This document shows positions 1 through 7,800 of a stretch of DNA of 11,103 nucleotides, one piece after another. Source of the DNA: Bacteroidota bacterium (lineage in GTDB: Bacteria; Bacteroidota; Bacteroidia; Chitinophagales; Chitinophagaceae). The stretch's first letter is position 1, and every line of letters starts with the position of its first letter. The stretch is from NCBI GenBank assembly GCA_023386235.1, contig JAEWKC010000017.1, positions 1 through 11,103 on the forward strand, given 5' to 3'. The translations under genes were made by a program, and so were the position numbers. The notes beneath the pieces are model-generated. The model did no database searches. It saw nothing but the letters and a program-made list of their open reading frames with translations, and was not told the DNA's origin.

Positions 1-127
1 TACAAAAGAAAATTAATCGAAACCTAATTTTTTTTCTTTTTAAAAGCAAAAAACTAAACTTTAAATTCTATATTTGAAACAGAAAACACTCTCTAAGAAA
101 AAGTACACTTTCTTTTGAAGACATACA
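1..127. other. AT-rich non-coding stretch upstream of the truncated hybrid regulator
   Basis: All three forward frames are broken by stops. The frame of the following gene has stops at several places, the last a TGA at 116-118. Nothing here resembles the coiled-coil or sensor sequence that normally precedes the kinase core of a hybrid two-component protein. The stretch is composed mainly of A and T runs. It holds one possible -7 promoter element, listed separately. No insertion-sequence end is recognisable. Confidence 0.6.
69..76 (+). promoter_or_regulatory. Possible -7 promoter element (TATATTTG)
   Basis: The eight bases match the Bacteroidota -7 consensus TAnnTTTG exactly and lie about 50 bases before the GTG start at 128. 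No TTG or TTTG is found at the expected -33 distance, roughly 17-23 bases upstream. In such AT-rich DNA the match could be chance. If real, it would allow the sensor-less regulator to be transcribed as a stand-alone gene. Confidence 0.3.
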
Positions 128-1696
128 GTGAAAACAAAGTTATTCGCAGATGTAAGCCACGAAATAAAAACACCGCTTTCTTTAATTATTGGTCCGGTAG
201 ATGAAATGATCGAAAGGAATAAAATGGAAACAAAAGACAGGAAAAAATTAGAATCGGTACAATATCACAGTAAATATTTATTGCGTCTTATAAATCAACT
301 TTTAAAAATTGACCGAATTGAAAAAAAGAAAGAAAAAGAAAACAAACAACCTGTACATATTAAAAACTATCTCCTTAGTATTGATAACGCGTACAAGCCG
401 GTAGCAGAAATCAATGATATCCATTGGAATGTAAATGTTAGAAACCTTGACAATGCGGTTTTACTAATAGATAAAGATAACCTCGATACTATATTGATTA
501 ACCTATTGTCTAATGCTTTTAAATTTTCTTCGACCGGAGATTCCATAACACTTACAGCGATATCAGAAGTCGATGAATTTGACAAGCACAAGCTTATCTT
601 CCATGTTAAGGATACCGGCACCGGAATAAAACAGGAAGATATTCCCTATATTTTCGATCGCTATTTCAAAGCCAACCAACATCTTAAAACAGGCACTGGT
701 ATTGGCCTTTCGCTGGCAAAAGAAATTGTGACCAACCTGATGCACGGCAGTATTCATGTAAGAAGCGAGATCGGCAAAGGCTCTGTATTTACTATTGAGC
801 TAAATAATATCGAAAAAATAGCCACTGAAACAGAAAACGAAGATGCAAATATTTTTGTACTTCCTGTTGAATTTATAGCAACACAGGAAACTGTTGCAGC
901 TACCAGCAATTCTGCTTATAAAGATGAGAATGCTAAGATCCTGATTATTGAAGACAACATCAGCCTGCTGAATTTTTTAATTGAAGATTTAAATAAAAAT
1001 TATTCTGTACATCCCGCTACATCAGCGGAGGCGGGCGAAACTATCATAGAAGAGAATGATATTGATCTGATCATTTCCGATATTATGCTTCCCGGAAAAA
1101 ACGGTGATGTATTTTGTGCGGAAATAAAATCAAATATCAAAACAAGTCATATTCCTGTTATTTTACTTACAGCCATTTCCGATGAAAATAAAAAATTAGA
1201 AGGACTGGAATCTGGCGCGGATGATTATATCTTTAAACCGTTCAACTTAAAAGAGCTTTCACTAAAAGTAAATAATATTTTAAAGCAGAGAGCTAAGTGG
1301 CGCGAGCTTTACAATTATCAAACATTAAATAATTCAACTAACACAACCGCAGAAAAAAAATACAACAGTTACGACGAAGAACTACTGAGAAATATTGATG
1401 CGTATATCGAGAAAAATATAAGTAATACAGAGCTCACCGTAGAAGACATCGGTCACGAGGTAGCATTGAGCAGAGCGCATTTATTCAGGAAAATAAAAAA
1501 GCTTACAGGACTTTCTCTAAGCCAGTACATCAGAAATTTCAGGTTGAAAAAAGCAAAGGAAATTTTAGAAAAAGAAGATATTCGCATACAGGAATTATCC
1601 GAAAAAATGGGCTTTAAAGATCAGAATTATTTTGGTAAATGTTTTAAAGACGCTTATGGATTTTCTCCCACGGATGTCAGGAACAAGATTTCGTGA
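128..1696 (+). CDS. Hybrid two-component regulator, C-terminal half only (kinase, receiver, AraC domain)
   Basis: The 522 residues carry the cytoplasmic half of a Bacteroidota hybrid two-component system, a fused kinase and DNA-binding regulator that usually controls glycan-uptake genes. Visible in order are a HisKA box with phospho-acceptor His11 (SHEIKTP), an N box around 125-134 (NLLSNAFKFS), G boxes DTGTGI at 162-167 and GTGIGLS at 189-195, and a receiver from about 270 to 385. The receiver has acidic residues E275/D276, phospho-acceptor D318, T348 and K370. An AraC-type double helix-turn-helix spans about 415-520. All catalytic residues are present. Full-length family members are about 1300-1400 residues, with a signal peptide, periplasmic propeller repeats, a Y_Y_Y domain and a membrane segment. 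None of these is here, and the frame is closed upstream by TGA at 116-118. The GTG start at 128 is the only reasonable one. This could be a 5'-deleted remnant or a soluble regulator lacking its sensor. Confidence 0.85.
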   Translation: MKTKLFADVSHEIKTPLSLIIGPVDEMIERNKMETKDRKKLESVQYHSKYLLRLINQLLKIDRIEKKKEKENKQPVHIKNYLLSIDNAYKPVAEINDIHWNVNVRNLDNAVLLIDKDNLDTILINLLSNAFKFSSTGDSITLTAISEVDEFDKHKLIFHVKDTGTGIKQEDIPYIFDRYFKANQHLKTGTGIGLSLAKEIVTNLMHGSIHVRSEIGKGSVFTIELNNIEKIATETENEDANIFVLPVEFIATQETVAATSNSAYKDENAKILIIEDNISLLNFLIEDLNKNYSVHPATSAEAGETIIEENDIDLIISDIMLPGKNGDVFCAEIKSNIKTSHIPVILLTAISDENKKLEGLESGADDYIFKPFNLKELSLKVNNILKQRAKWRELYNYQTLNNSTNTTAEKKYNSYDEELLRNIDAYIEKNISNTELTVEDIGHEVALSRAHLFRKIKKLTGLSLSQYIRNFRLKKAKEILEKEDIRIQELSEKMGFKDQNYFGKCFKDAYGFSPTDVRNKIS

Positions 1697-1707
1697 TAAA
1701 CTGCTAA

Positions 1708-2352
1708 TTATTTCTTCTTCTTTTTCTTTTTTTCTTCTTTCTTTGTTTCGCTGAAGAGGCCGTCGGCGATCTTAGTAAGCGCCTTATTTAAAGATTCTCT
1801 TCCCTTCTTTTTACTAATATCAAGCCCGAAATACGCGCCTTTATTGGCTTTAGCTTTTAGTTCCAGGAATTGTATACCTGCTAAAAGCAATGCATATATG
1901 TCTTTAATTTCTTCATCGGCGTTTTTCTGCATATTTTTCAAGAATGATGCTGCCACAGCTTCCCTGTGTCCGGATATCTCTGCAATGACTTCATTCGCTT
2001 TGCTGATCTCCCACAACAATATTTCCCCGAGTTCTTTATTGGAAGAGATTTGTCTGCGGTAATTTTCAATGCTGCCAAGAAAATAATTTTTGTCAACCAT
2101 TTCTTTGGACGGCTCTGCTTCCGACAATAAATTCCAATGAGCTTTCCCATTAAGATAAGCGTTCACCAGGCCTTCGAGATTTTCATAATAAACATAGATA
2201 AGTTTTTTATCCACTTCTGCCTGGCGCGAAACATTGCTTACGGTAATGGCATCAAAGCCTTGTGTGCGCAGGATTTCTCCAACAGCGTCCAATAGTTTTT
2301 GCATTGTTTTTTCTTTATCTCTTATTTCTCCCTGGGTGCGCTTTCTGGGCAT
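1708..2352 (-). CDS. TetR/AcrR-family transcriptional regulator with lysine-rich tail
   Basis: This 214-residue protein has the TetR layout: an N-terminal helix-turn-helix (about residues 16-62, with ITVSNVSRQAEVDKKLIYVYY as the recognition region, shown here only in part as a family hallmark) and an all-helical C-terminal ligand and dimer domain. The family normally represses nearby genes until a small ligand binds; the ligand here is unknown. The last 14 residues are almost all Lys and Glu and end in seven lysines, encoded by a purine-only run that could slip in replication. The gene converges on the hybrid regulator with only 11 bases between stop codons and no terminator there. It lies on the same strand as the TonB-dependent receptor, 138 bases downstream of it, but a terminator at 2418-2444 separates them. 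It is therefore probably transcribed on its own from the AT-rich spacer. The ATG at 2352 gives a normal family length. Confidence 0.85.
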   Translation of the reverse strand: MPRKRTQGEIRDKEKTMQKLLDAVGEILRTQGFDAITVSNVSRQAEVDKKLIYVYYENLEGLVNAYLNGKAHWNLLSEAEPSKEMVDKNYFLGSIENYRRQISSNKELGEILLWEISKANEVIAEISGHREAVAASFLKNMQKNADEEIKDIYALLLAGIQFLELKAKANKGAYFGLDISKKKGRESLNKALTKIADGLFSETKKEEKKKKKKK

Positions 2353-2417
2353 AGTAATATTTTTTATAAATCAATAATTGAAAATATATAATTATAAAAT
2401 TACATTATTATTAAATA

Positions 2418-2444
2418 AAAAGTTCGCTGCAATAGCGAACCTTT
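2418..2444 (-). terminator. Rho-independent terminator of the BtuB-like receptor gene
   Basis: GTTCGCT at 2422-2428 and AGCGAAC at 2434-2440 form a perfect 7-bp stem with a 5-base loop. On the minus strand the stem extends through a G-T wobble and A-T pairs and runs into TTTTTATTT. It lies 46 bases past the stop codon of the TonB-dependent receptor, the right position and direction to end that transcript. The adjoining A run means it may also work weakly on the other strand. Confidence 0.8.
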
Positions 2445-2490
2445 AAAAATAATCGGAAGCGTTTAATTTTTTAATGCATATGGGTGTTTA

Positions 2491-4419
2491 TTACATTTTA
2501 AAAATCACGCCTCCTTGTAGCCATCTTCCTGGCATAGGTGCGCCAAGCAAATCGCTGTAGGTACGGTTAAAAATATTATCCGCCTGTGCAAAAGCAGATA
2601 GCCTGTCTTTTATAAAGCTGTAAGAAACGCGGGTATTCAGAAGAAAATAATCTTTACTTACATATGCGTTAATGGCCGATGCTTCTTGCGGTTGCCTGCT
2701 TTTGTATATGCCGGTAACACTTATGCCTACCGGACCAAAATTGTACATAGCCATAAAATTACCGATAAACCTTGCATGAGAGTTAATATAAAAAGATGGC
2801 TGCGTATCGCTACTTTTGCTGTGCAGCCATATAAATCCCCCGTTTAAATAAATATGCTGCCGGTCGGTAAGTTTATTACTGTATTGAATGTCGGTTTCAA
2901 ATCCAGTAGTATTTACTTCAGCGATATTTTTGGCTAAGGCATAAGTGCCGGCTTCTGCCAGGTTATCTTTGCGCGGCATATCTGCAAAAGGCGTGTTTAT
3001 CCAATCTATAAGTTTGGTATGAAAGCGTTGAAAAAATGTACCTGATATTTTCAGTTTTGATTTATAAAACCAGTCGGCGCCGGCTTCATAATTCCAGGAA
3101 CGTTCGGCAACGAGATCAGGATTTCCGATGCGGCCGCTTTTGACCAATGTCTTGTTGTAATTATTGTATCGTTCGGTGAAGTCCGCGTCTCGTATGGTTT
3201 TGCCGCCGCTTGCCCTTAGCTGCAGATTATTTTGTTTGTAGGAGAAAGTAAGCTGCGGTATGAGTTCCGGTTTGTTTTTGCCAATAAACTCCACTCTGGC
3301 AGAAGGTTGCAGCATCACGTATTTTCCAATTTTTTGTACAAGAGAAATAAAAGGTGCAGCTACATGAATGGAATGATCGCCTCTGTCATTTGAACTGATT
3401 GTTTTTTGCTGATAACTGAATCCTGTAACCAAAACAGACTGCCCGGATAATTTTTGCTGATAAGAAAGAAGTGATTGCAGTAATGTAGATTGGTTGTTAT
3501 TTGCCGTGGCATGCGGCGAAAATAAATAATCATCTTCCAGGGTTTTATATCCTGCATCAAGGCTTACTTTCGAATTGCCTTTTTCAAAGCCTGCGCGCAG
3601 TTGATGCCACCAGGAACTTACTACTTCAGACGCCGTATCGGAGGCAAATGTTGTGTAGAAATTCTGAGCGGCAAAGTCTCTTTTATCATAAGCGCCCCGG
3701 TAAGATAAGTGCCAGTAAGGGTTGAGCAGATAATTCACTCCAACAGAAGCGGCTGTATTATGAAAATATCCTTTGATGCCTCTTTGCTGTACACCGTCAG
3801 CATGATTTGTCAACAGGCCGGCATCTATACTAAAGTTGTTTTTTTGTAAAAAGCCTCCGGCGTGCAGTGACTTATAATTGTATTCGCCGGCACTTACCTG
3901 TGCCTGTACCGTATTTTTATTTTGCTTTGCAGCGTTGAAAGATTTGGTAATAATATTGATAACACCTCCTACTGCATCGGAGCCGTAAATGGCTGATGAC
4001 GCGCCTTTCAGCACTTCTACTCTGTCAATCTGCGCAGGCACTATGGGAGTGTAAGCAGAAAAATGACCTGTGTTGGGATCATTAATTCTGAGGCCGTCTA
4101 TAATTACCAGTACCTGCTGAAAAGTGCCGCCGCGCATGGTAATATCGCTTTGAGATCCTTGCGGCCCGCGCGCCTGAACTTCTATGCCCGGAATGTATTT
4201 GAGCAGTTCATCTACGGAATGTACGGGTAATGCAGAAAAGGTTTCTCCTGGTATGATGATGATGTTTCTTCCTGTTTCTGAACTTCTTTTTTCAACGAGT
4301 GATGAAGTAACCGTAACAGGGTCTAAGTCTGTTTCTTCAGATACGGTTTGTGCATTTGAAAACTGTGCGGTTAAAAGAATTTGTGCTAATGCCAAAGTTG
4401 TAATACATCTTTTCTTCAT
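2491..4419 (-). CDS. BtuB-like TonB-dependent outer-membrane receptor
   Basis: This is a 642-residue outer-membrane receptor that would import a small chelate using energy from TonB-ExbB-ExbD. A signal peptide is visible (MKKRC, a hydrophobic core, then SNA before Q24). A TonB-box-like segment DPVTVTSS follows at 33-40. The plug domain covers about 46-160 and shows MRGGTFQQVLVIIDGLRIN and KGASSAIYGSDAVGGVINI, motifs shared with E. coli BtuB and related vitamin or siderophore receptors. The rest is a beta-barrel with alternating amphipathic strands, ending MPGRWLQGGVIFKM. The last residue is Met rather than the usual Phe. It lacks the N-terminal carboxypeptidase-like domain of SusC proteins, so it is not a polysaccharide-type receptor. 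The substrate cannot be told from sequence: I found no cobalamin riboswitch and no Fur box. It has its own downstream terminator and a structured leader upstream that may control its expression. Confidence 0.88.
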   Translation of the reverse strand: MKKRCITTLALAQILLTAQFSNAQTVSEETDLDPVTVTSSLVEKRSSETGRNIIIIPGETFSALPVHSVDELLKYIPGIEVQARGPQGSQSDITMRGGTFQQVLVIIDGLRINDPNTGHFSAYTPIVPAQIDRVEVLKGASSAIYGSDAVGGVINIITKSFNAAKQNKNTVQAQVSAGEYNYKSLHAGGFLQKNNFSIDAGLLTNHADGVQQRGIKGYFHNTAASVGVNYLLNPYWHLSYRGAYDKRDFAAQNFYTTFASDTASEVVSSWWHQLRAGFEKGNSKVSLDAGYKTLEDDYLFSPHATANNNQSTLLQSLLSYQQKLSGQSVLVTGFSYQQKTISSNDRGDHSIHVAAPFISLVQKIGKYVMLQPSARVEFIGKNKPELIPQLTFSYKQNNLQLRASGGKTIRDADFTERYNNYNKTLVKSGRIGNPDLVAERSWNYEAGADWFYKSKLKISGTFFQRFHTKLIDWINTPFADMPRKDNLAEAGTYALAKNIAEVNTTGFETDIQYSNKLTDRQHIYLNGGFIWLHSKSSDTQPSFYINSHARFIGNFMAMYNFGPVGISVTGIYKSRQPQEASAINAYVSKDYFLLNTRVSYSFIKDRLSAFAQADNIFNRTYSDLLGAPMPGRWLQGGVIFKM

Positions 4420-4450
4420 GTGCTAATATTTAATTTTTATAAAATAAAAA

Positions 4451-4487
4451 AGCCGAAAGCAAGTTTTTTAAAACTTTACTTTCGGCT
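4451..4487 (-). terminator. Strong hairpin plus U-run directly before the receptor start codon (terminator or attenuator)
   Basis: AGCCGAAAG at 4451-4459 pairs perfectly with CTTTCGGCT at 4479-4487, and an inner AAGTTTT/AAAACTT stem continues it, giving about 16 paired bases and a tiny loop. Read on the minus strand it is followed at once by TTTTTTATTTT, the classic form of an intrinsic terminator. The receptor ATG is only 31 bases further on. That leaves no room for a promoter plus leader after the hairpin, so transcription of the receptor probably has to pass through it. The stop codon of the small minus-strand ORF (4476-4478) lies inside the stem-loop. Confidence 0.75.
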
Positions 4488-4820
4488 GTAGATATACGTT
4501 TGTGTAACAGTAAATGTACGTACTACATTACTGCAAAAATCATTGCCATAATTTAATGTGTGAATAAGATTTATTTCAGATAAAAACAGTTCATCCGGCG
4601 GATCTTCGGGCGGACTGCTTTCTGCTCTATTGTCTGATTTTTTTTCTTCAACGGTAAGTGCGCATATGTTTTGCTGTTTGCCCAGCAGGGTGTCTGCTAT
4701 TATACTTTTTAAGTTGCCTATGGTTACATGCCTGCCTATGCTGCTAAAAACCGCACAGGATTTCCTGCTCCATCTTCTGAAGCGCAAACTCCTGATCTTT
4801 ATATTTTTTCTTGAAAACAA
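4476..4820 (-). CDS. Doubtful small ORF, possibly frameshifted, function unknown
   Basis: I do not recognise this 114-residue reading frame. It can start only at TTG (4820) and contains no ATG. Its C-terminal two-thirds look protein-like, with a helical stretch (NLKSIIADTLLGKQQ), an acidic proline-rich patch (SSPPEDPPDEL) and codon use like the neighbours. Its first 25 residues are arginine-rich and unnatural (RSLRFRRWSRKS). In the same place another minus-strand frame (4860-4744) reads sensibly as KYKDQEFALQKMEQEILCGF and then stops. Losing one base from the five-A run at 4746-4750 would join the two frames into one protein. No signal peptide or membrane segment is visible. It lies between the secA terminator and the hairpin before the receptor, so it may be a decayed gene, a leader peptide, or chance reading of a structured leader. 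Confidence 0.3.
   Translation of the reverse strand: MFSRKNIKIRSLRFRRWSRKSCAVFSSIGRHVTIGNLKSIIADTLLGKQQNICALTVEEKKSDNRAESSPPEDPPDELFLSEINLIHTLNYGNDFCSNVVRTFTVTQTYIYSRK
4508..4533. repeat. Inverted repeat with 10-base arms
   Basis: CAGTA(A)ATGTA at 4508-4518 is the reverse complement of TACATTACTG at 4524-4533 except for one extra A, with a 5-base spacer. It lies 20 bases beyond the terminator-like hairpin, on the upstream side for the receptor gene. It could be a second stem of the receptor leader RNA or a binding site for a dimeric repressor. It has no U-run of its own. Confidence 0.5.
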
Positions 4821-4835
4821 AAGTGTTGAATAAAT

Positions 4836-4869
4836 AGTATTTCCGCTGATGTGTAGTCAACGGAATACT
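4836..4869 (-). terminator. Stem-loop at the 3' end of secA
   Basis: AGTATTTCCG at 4836-4845 pairs with CGGAATACT at 4861-4869 with one bulge, and an inner TGA/TCA pairing extends it to about 13 base pairs around a 7-base loop. It begins 11 bases after the secA stop codon on the minus strand. The following sequence ATTTATT is only a weak U-run, so it may be an imperfect intrinsic terminator or an mRNA 3'-end stabilising structure. Confidence 0.6.
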
Positions 4870-4879
4870 GCTTTATGAT

Positions 4880-7800
4880 TTATTTGCCGTGGCAGTTTTT
4901 ATATTTTTTACCGCTACCGCAAGGACAGGGATCATTCCGTCCTATTTTAGGTTCCGTATGTACAATAGGCATACGCTTTTGCTGTGCAGAAGGATCGAAA
5001 TAATCATTCTGATTGGCGGCATAATCATCGCCTGCCGCATCTACCTGTTCTTTATTTGAATGCAGGTTGCTCATATCGGTTTTTTGTTCTCTGCCTTCTC
5101 TCAGGTTAGCATTTTCATCTTCTACAGCGATGTTGGCATGTATTAGGAAAGACACTACATCTTTACTTATCTGATTATTCAATTGTGAGAAAAGATTAAA
5201 GGCTTCGCCTTTATAAATCACTAAAGGATCTTTCTGTTCGTAAGAAGCGGTTTGCACACTTTGCCTCAGGTCATCCATTGATCTTAAGTGTTCTTTCCAA
5301 GACTCATCTATCAGGGCGAGTGTGATGGTTTTTTCCAGGCTGCTTACCAGGTCTTTTCCTTCTGTAGTTATTGTCTTATCTAAATTAGCAAGAACCTGAA
5401 TGCCTTTTTTACCATCCGTAAAAGGCACTATTACATTTTCAATGTGCGGCCCCTGATGCTGGCGTATATTCTTAAATACGGGTAAAGCTTTTTGGGCTAT
5501 TTCTTCTTTGTGCTTTATATAACTTTGAGAAGTTTCTTCATACAGTTGTTGTGCTACGTTGGCAGGAGATGATCTTTGCAACTGCTGCTCTGTAACATTT
5601 GTATCAATACCCAAATTACGAATTGCGTCTAATTTGAACGTTTCGTAATCAGCGGCACTATTGGCAACTGTAGAGGCTACATCAAAGAAAGCATTATCGA
5701 TATCTAAGGCAAGTCGCTCGCCAAATAGCGCATGATTACGCTTACTGTAAATAACAGTACGCTGCTTATTCATTACATCGTCATAATCGAGCAGGCGTTT
5801 ACGAATGCCAAAGTTATTCTCTTCTACTTTTTTCTGCGCGCGCTCAATAGATTTGGTAATCATATTGCTCTGGATTTCTTCTCCTTCTTTAAAACCGGCA
5901 AAATCCATTACCTTGGCGATGCGTTCGCTACCGAACATACGCATCAGGTCGTCTTCCAAAGAAACATAGAAAAGTGAAGATCCGGGATCTCCCTGACGAC
6001 CGGCACGACCACGCAGCTGGCGGTCTACACGGCGCGACTCATGGCGCTCTGTACCGATGATTGCCAATCCCCCGGCAGCTTTTACCTCGGGTGTTAATTT
6101 AATATCTGTACCACGACCCGCCATATTAGTAGCAATAGTAACCGCGCTGGGCAAACCTGCTTCCGCTACTACTTGTGCTTCTCTGGCATGTTGCTTTGCG
6201 TTCAATACATTGTGTGGTATTTGTTTTTGACGAAGCATTCTCGACAGCAATTCACTCACTTCTACGGAAGTAGTACCCACCAGTACCGGTCTTCCTTTTG
6301 AACGAAGATCTTCCACCATATCTATCACCGCCTTATACTTTTCTCTTTTCGTTTTGTAGATAACGTCGTTTTGGTCGTCTCTTATTATAGGTACATTCGT
6401 AGGAATGGTAACTACATCTAATTTATATATTTCCCAAAACTCACCGGCTTCTGTTTCCGCTGTACCCGTCATACCTGCCAGTTTGTGATACATACGGAAG
6501 AAATTCTGTAAAGTAACGGTGGCGTATGTTTGGGTAGTTGCTTCTACCTTTACATTTTCCTTTGCTTCTATAGCCTGGTGCAAGCCATCGGAATAACGAC
6601 GGCCTTCCATGATACGTCCTGTTTGTTCATCTACAATTTTTACCTGTTCGTCTATTACTATATATTCATCATCTTTATCAAACAGCGTATAGGCTTTTAA
6701 TAGTTGCTGTACGGTATGAATACGATCTGCTTTAGTGCTGTATTCATCTATGAGCGCTTCTTTTTTATCGTATCTTTCTTCTGTTGTCAGTTTATTGTCT
6801 CCTTCCAGGTCAGACAGCAGGATAGCTATATCGGGAAGAACAAAGAAGCCAGGATCTTCACTCGCGCCTGTTAAGGCCTGAATGCCTTTATCGGTCAATT
6901 CTACAGAGTTGTTTTTTTCTTGAATGTAAAAATATAATTCCGCGTCGGCCTTAGGCATTTCTCTTTGCTGATTTTCGAGATAATGATTCTCGGTTTTTTG
7001 CAGCACCTGTCTCATGCCCGGTTCGCTGAGAAATTTAATCAACGCAGTGTTTTTTGGCATTCCCCTGTGTGAACGAAACAAAGCCAGGCCGCCATCTGTA
7101 GGATCTGTATTGCCTTCCGCTATTTTCTTTTTAGCTTCTATCAGGTACTGATTGCACAATCTGCGTTGCTCGGCTACCAGCTTTTCAATTCTTGGTTTTA
7201 ACTGATAGAATTGCTGGGATGAAGTATCTTTTCCTACCGGGCCGGAAATAATCAAAGGAGTACGCGCGTCATCAATCAATACGCTATCCACCTCATCCAC
7301 CATGGCAAAATGATGTTTTCGCTGCACCATTTCGTCGGCATTGTGTACCATATTATCACGCAGGTAATCAAAGCCGAACTCGTTATTGGTTCCGTATGTG
7401 ATATCTGCCAGATAGGCTTTTCTTCTGTCGGCCGAGTTGGGTTGATGTTTATCTATACAATCTACTTTAAGTCCCAGCCATTCAAATATGGGTCCGTTCC
7501 ACTCCGCATCTCTTCGTGCGAGATAATCGTTAACCGTTACAATATGTACGCCTTCGCCGGCCAGTGCATTGAGGTAAGCAGGCAGCGTGGAAACCAGCGT
7601 TTTACCCTCACCTGTGGCCATCTCTGCAATTTTTCCCTGATGCAGCACAATACCACCTATCAATTGCACATCGTAGTGTACCATATTCCACACAATAGTG
7701 CTACCTGCGGCTTCCCAGCTATTTTTATAAGTGGCATTATCTCCTTCAATGGTAATATATTTTTTGGTTACGGCAAGGTCTCTGTCTAGCTCTGTGGCTG

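Larger units (their letters stand above)
4420..4879. other. 460-base secA/receptor spacer with three inverted repeats
   Basis: Between the start of the BtuB-like receptor and the stop of secA, both on the minus strand, lie three stem-loops: 4836-4869 (secA 3' end), 4508-4533 and 4451-4487 (terminator type). The middle of the region is open on the minus strand in one frame (4476-4820), but that frame has no ATG start. I looked for a cobalamin riboswitch B12 box and a Fur palindrome and saw neither. No exact minus-strand TAnnTTTG element is found here, so the promoter of the receptor gene is not identified. Confidence 0.6.

Noticed and set aside
1..127. A frameshifted sensor half of the hybrid regulator
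   Set aside because: Translation of all three forward frames gives several stops and no coiled-coil, membrane or Y_Y_Y-like sequence, so one indel would not restore it.
2491..4419. A SusC-type polysaccharide receptor
   Set aside because: It lacks the carboxypeptidase-like N-terminal domain, has only 642 residues and carries BtuB-like plug motifs.
4420..4879. Cobalamin riboswitch upstream of the BtuB-like receptor
   Set aside because: I looked on the minus strand for the B12 box and its surrounding core and did not find a convincing match; only simple hairpins are present.
7310..7789. A 159-codon plus-strand open frame opposite secA
   Set aside because: It lies wholly inside the intact secA gene on the other strand, matches no family I recognise, and is explained by codon bias of secA.
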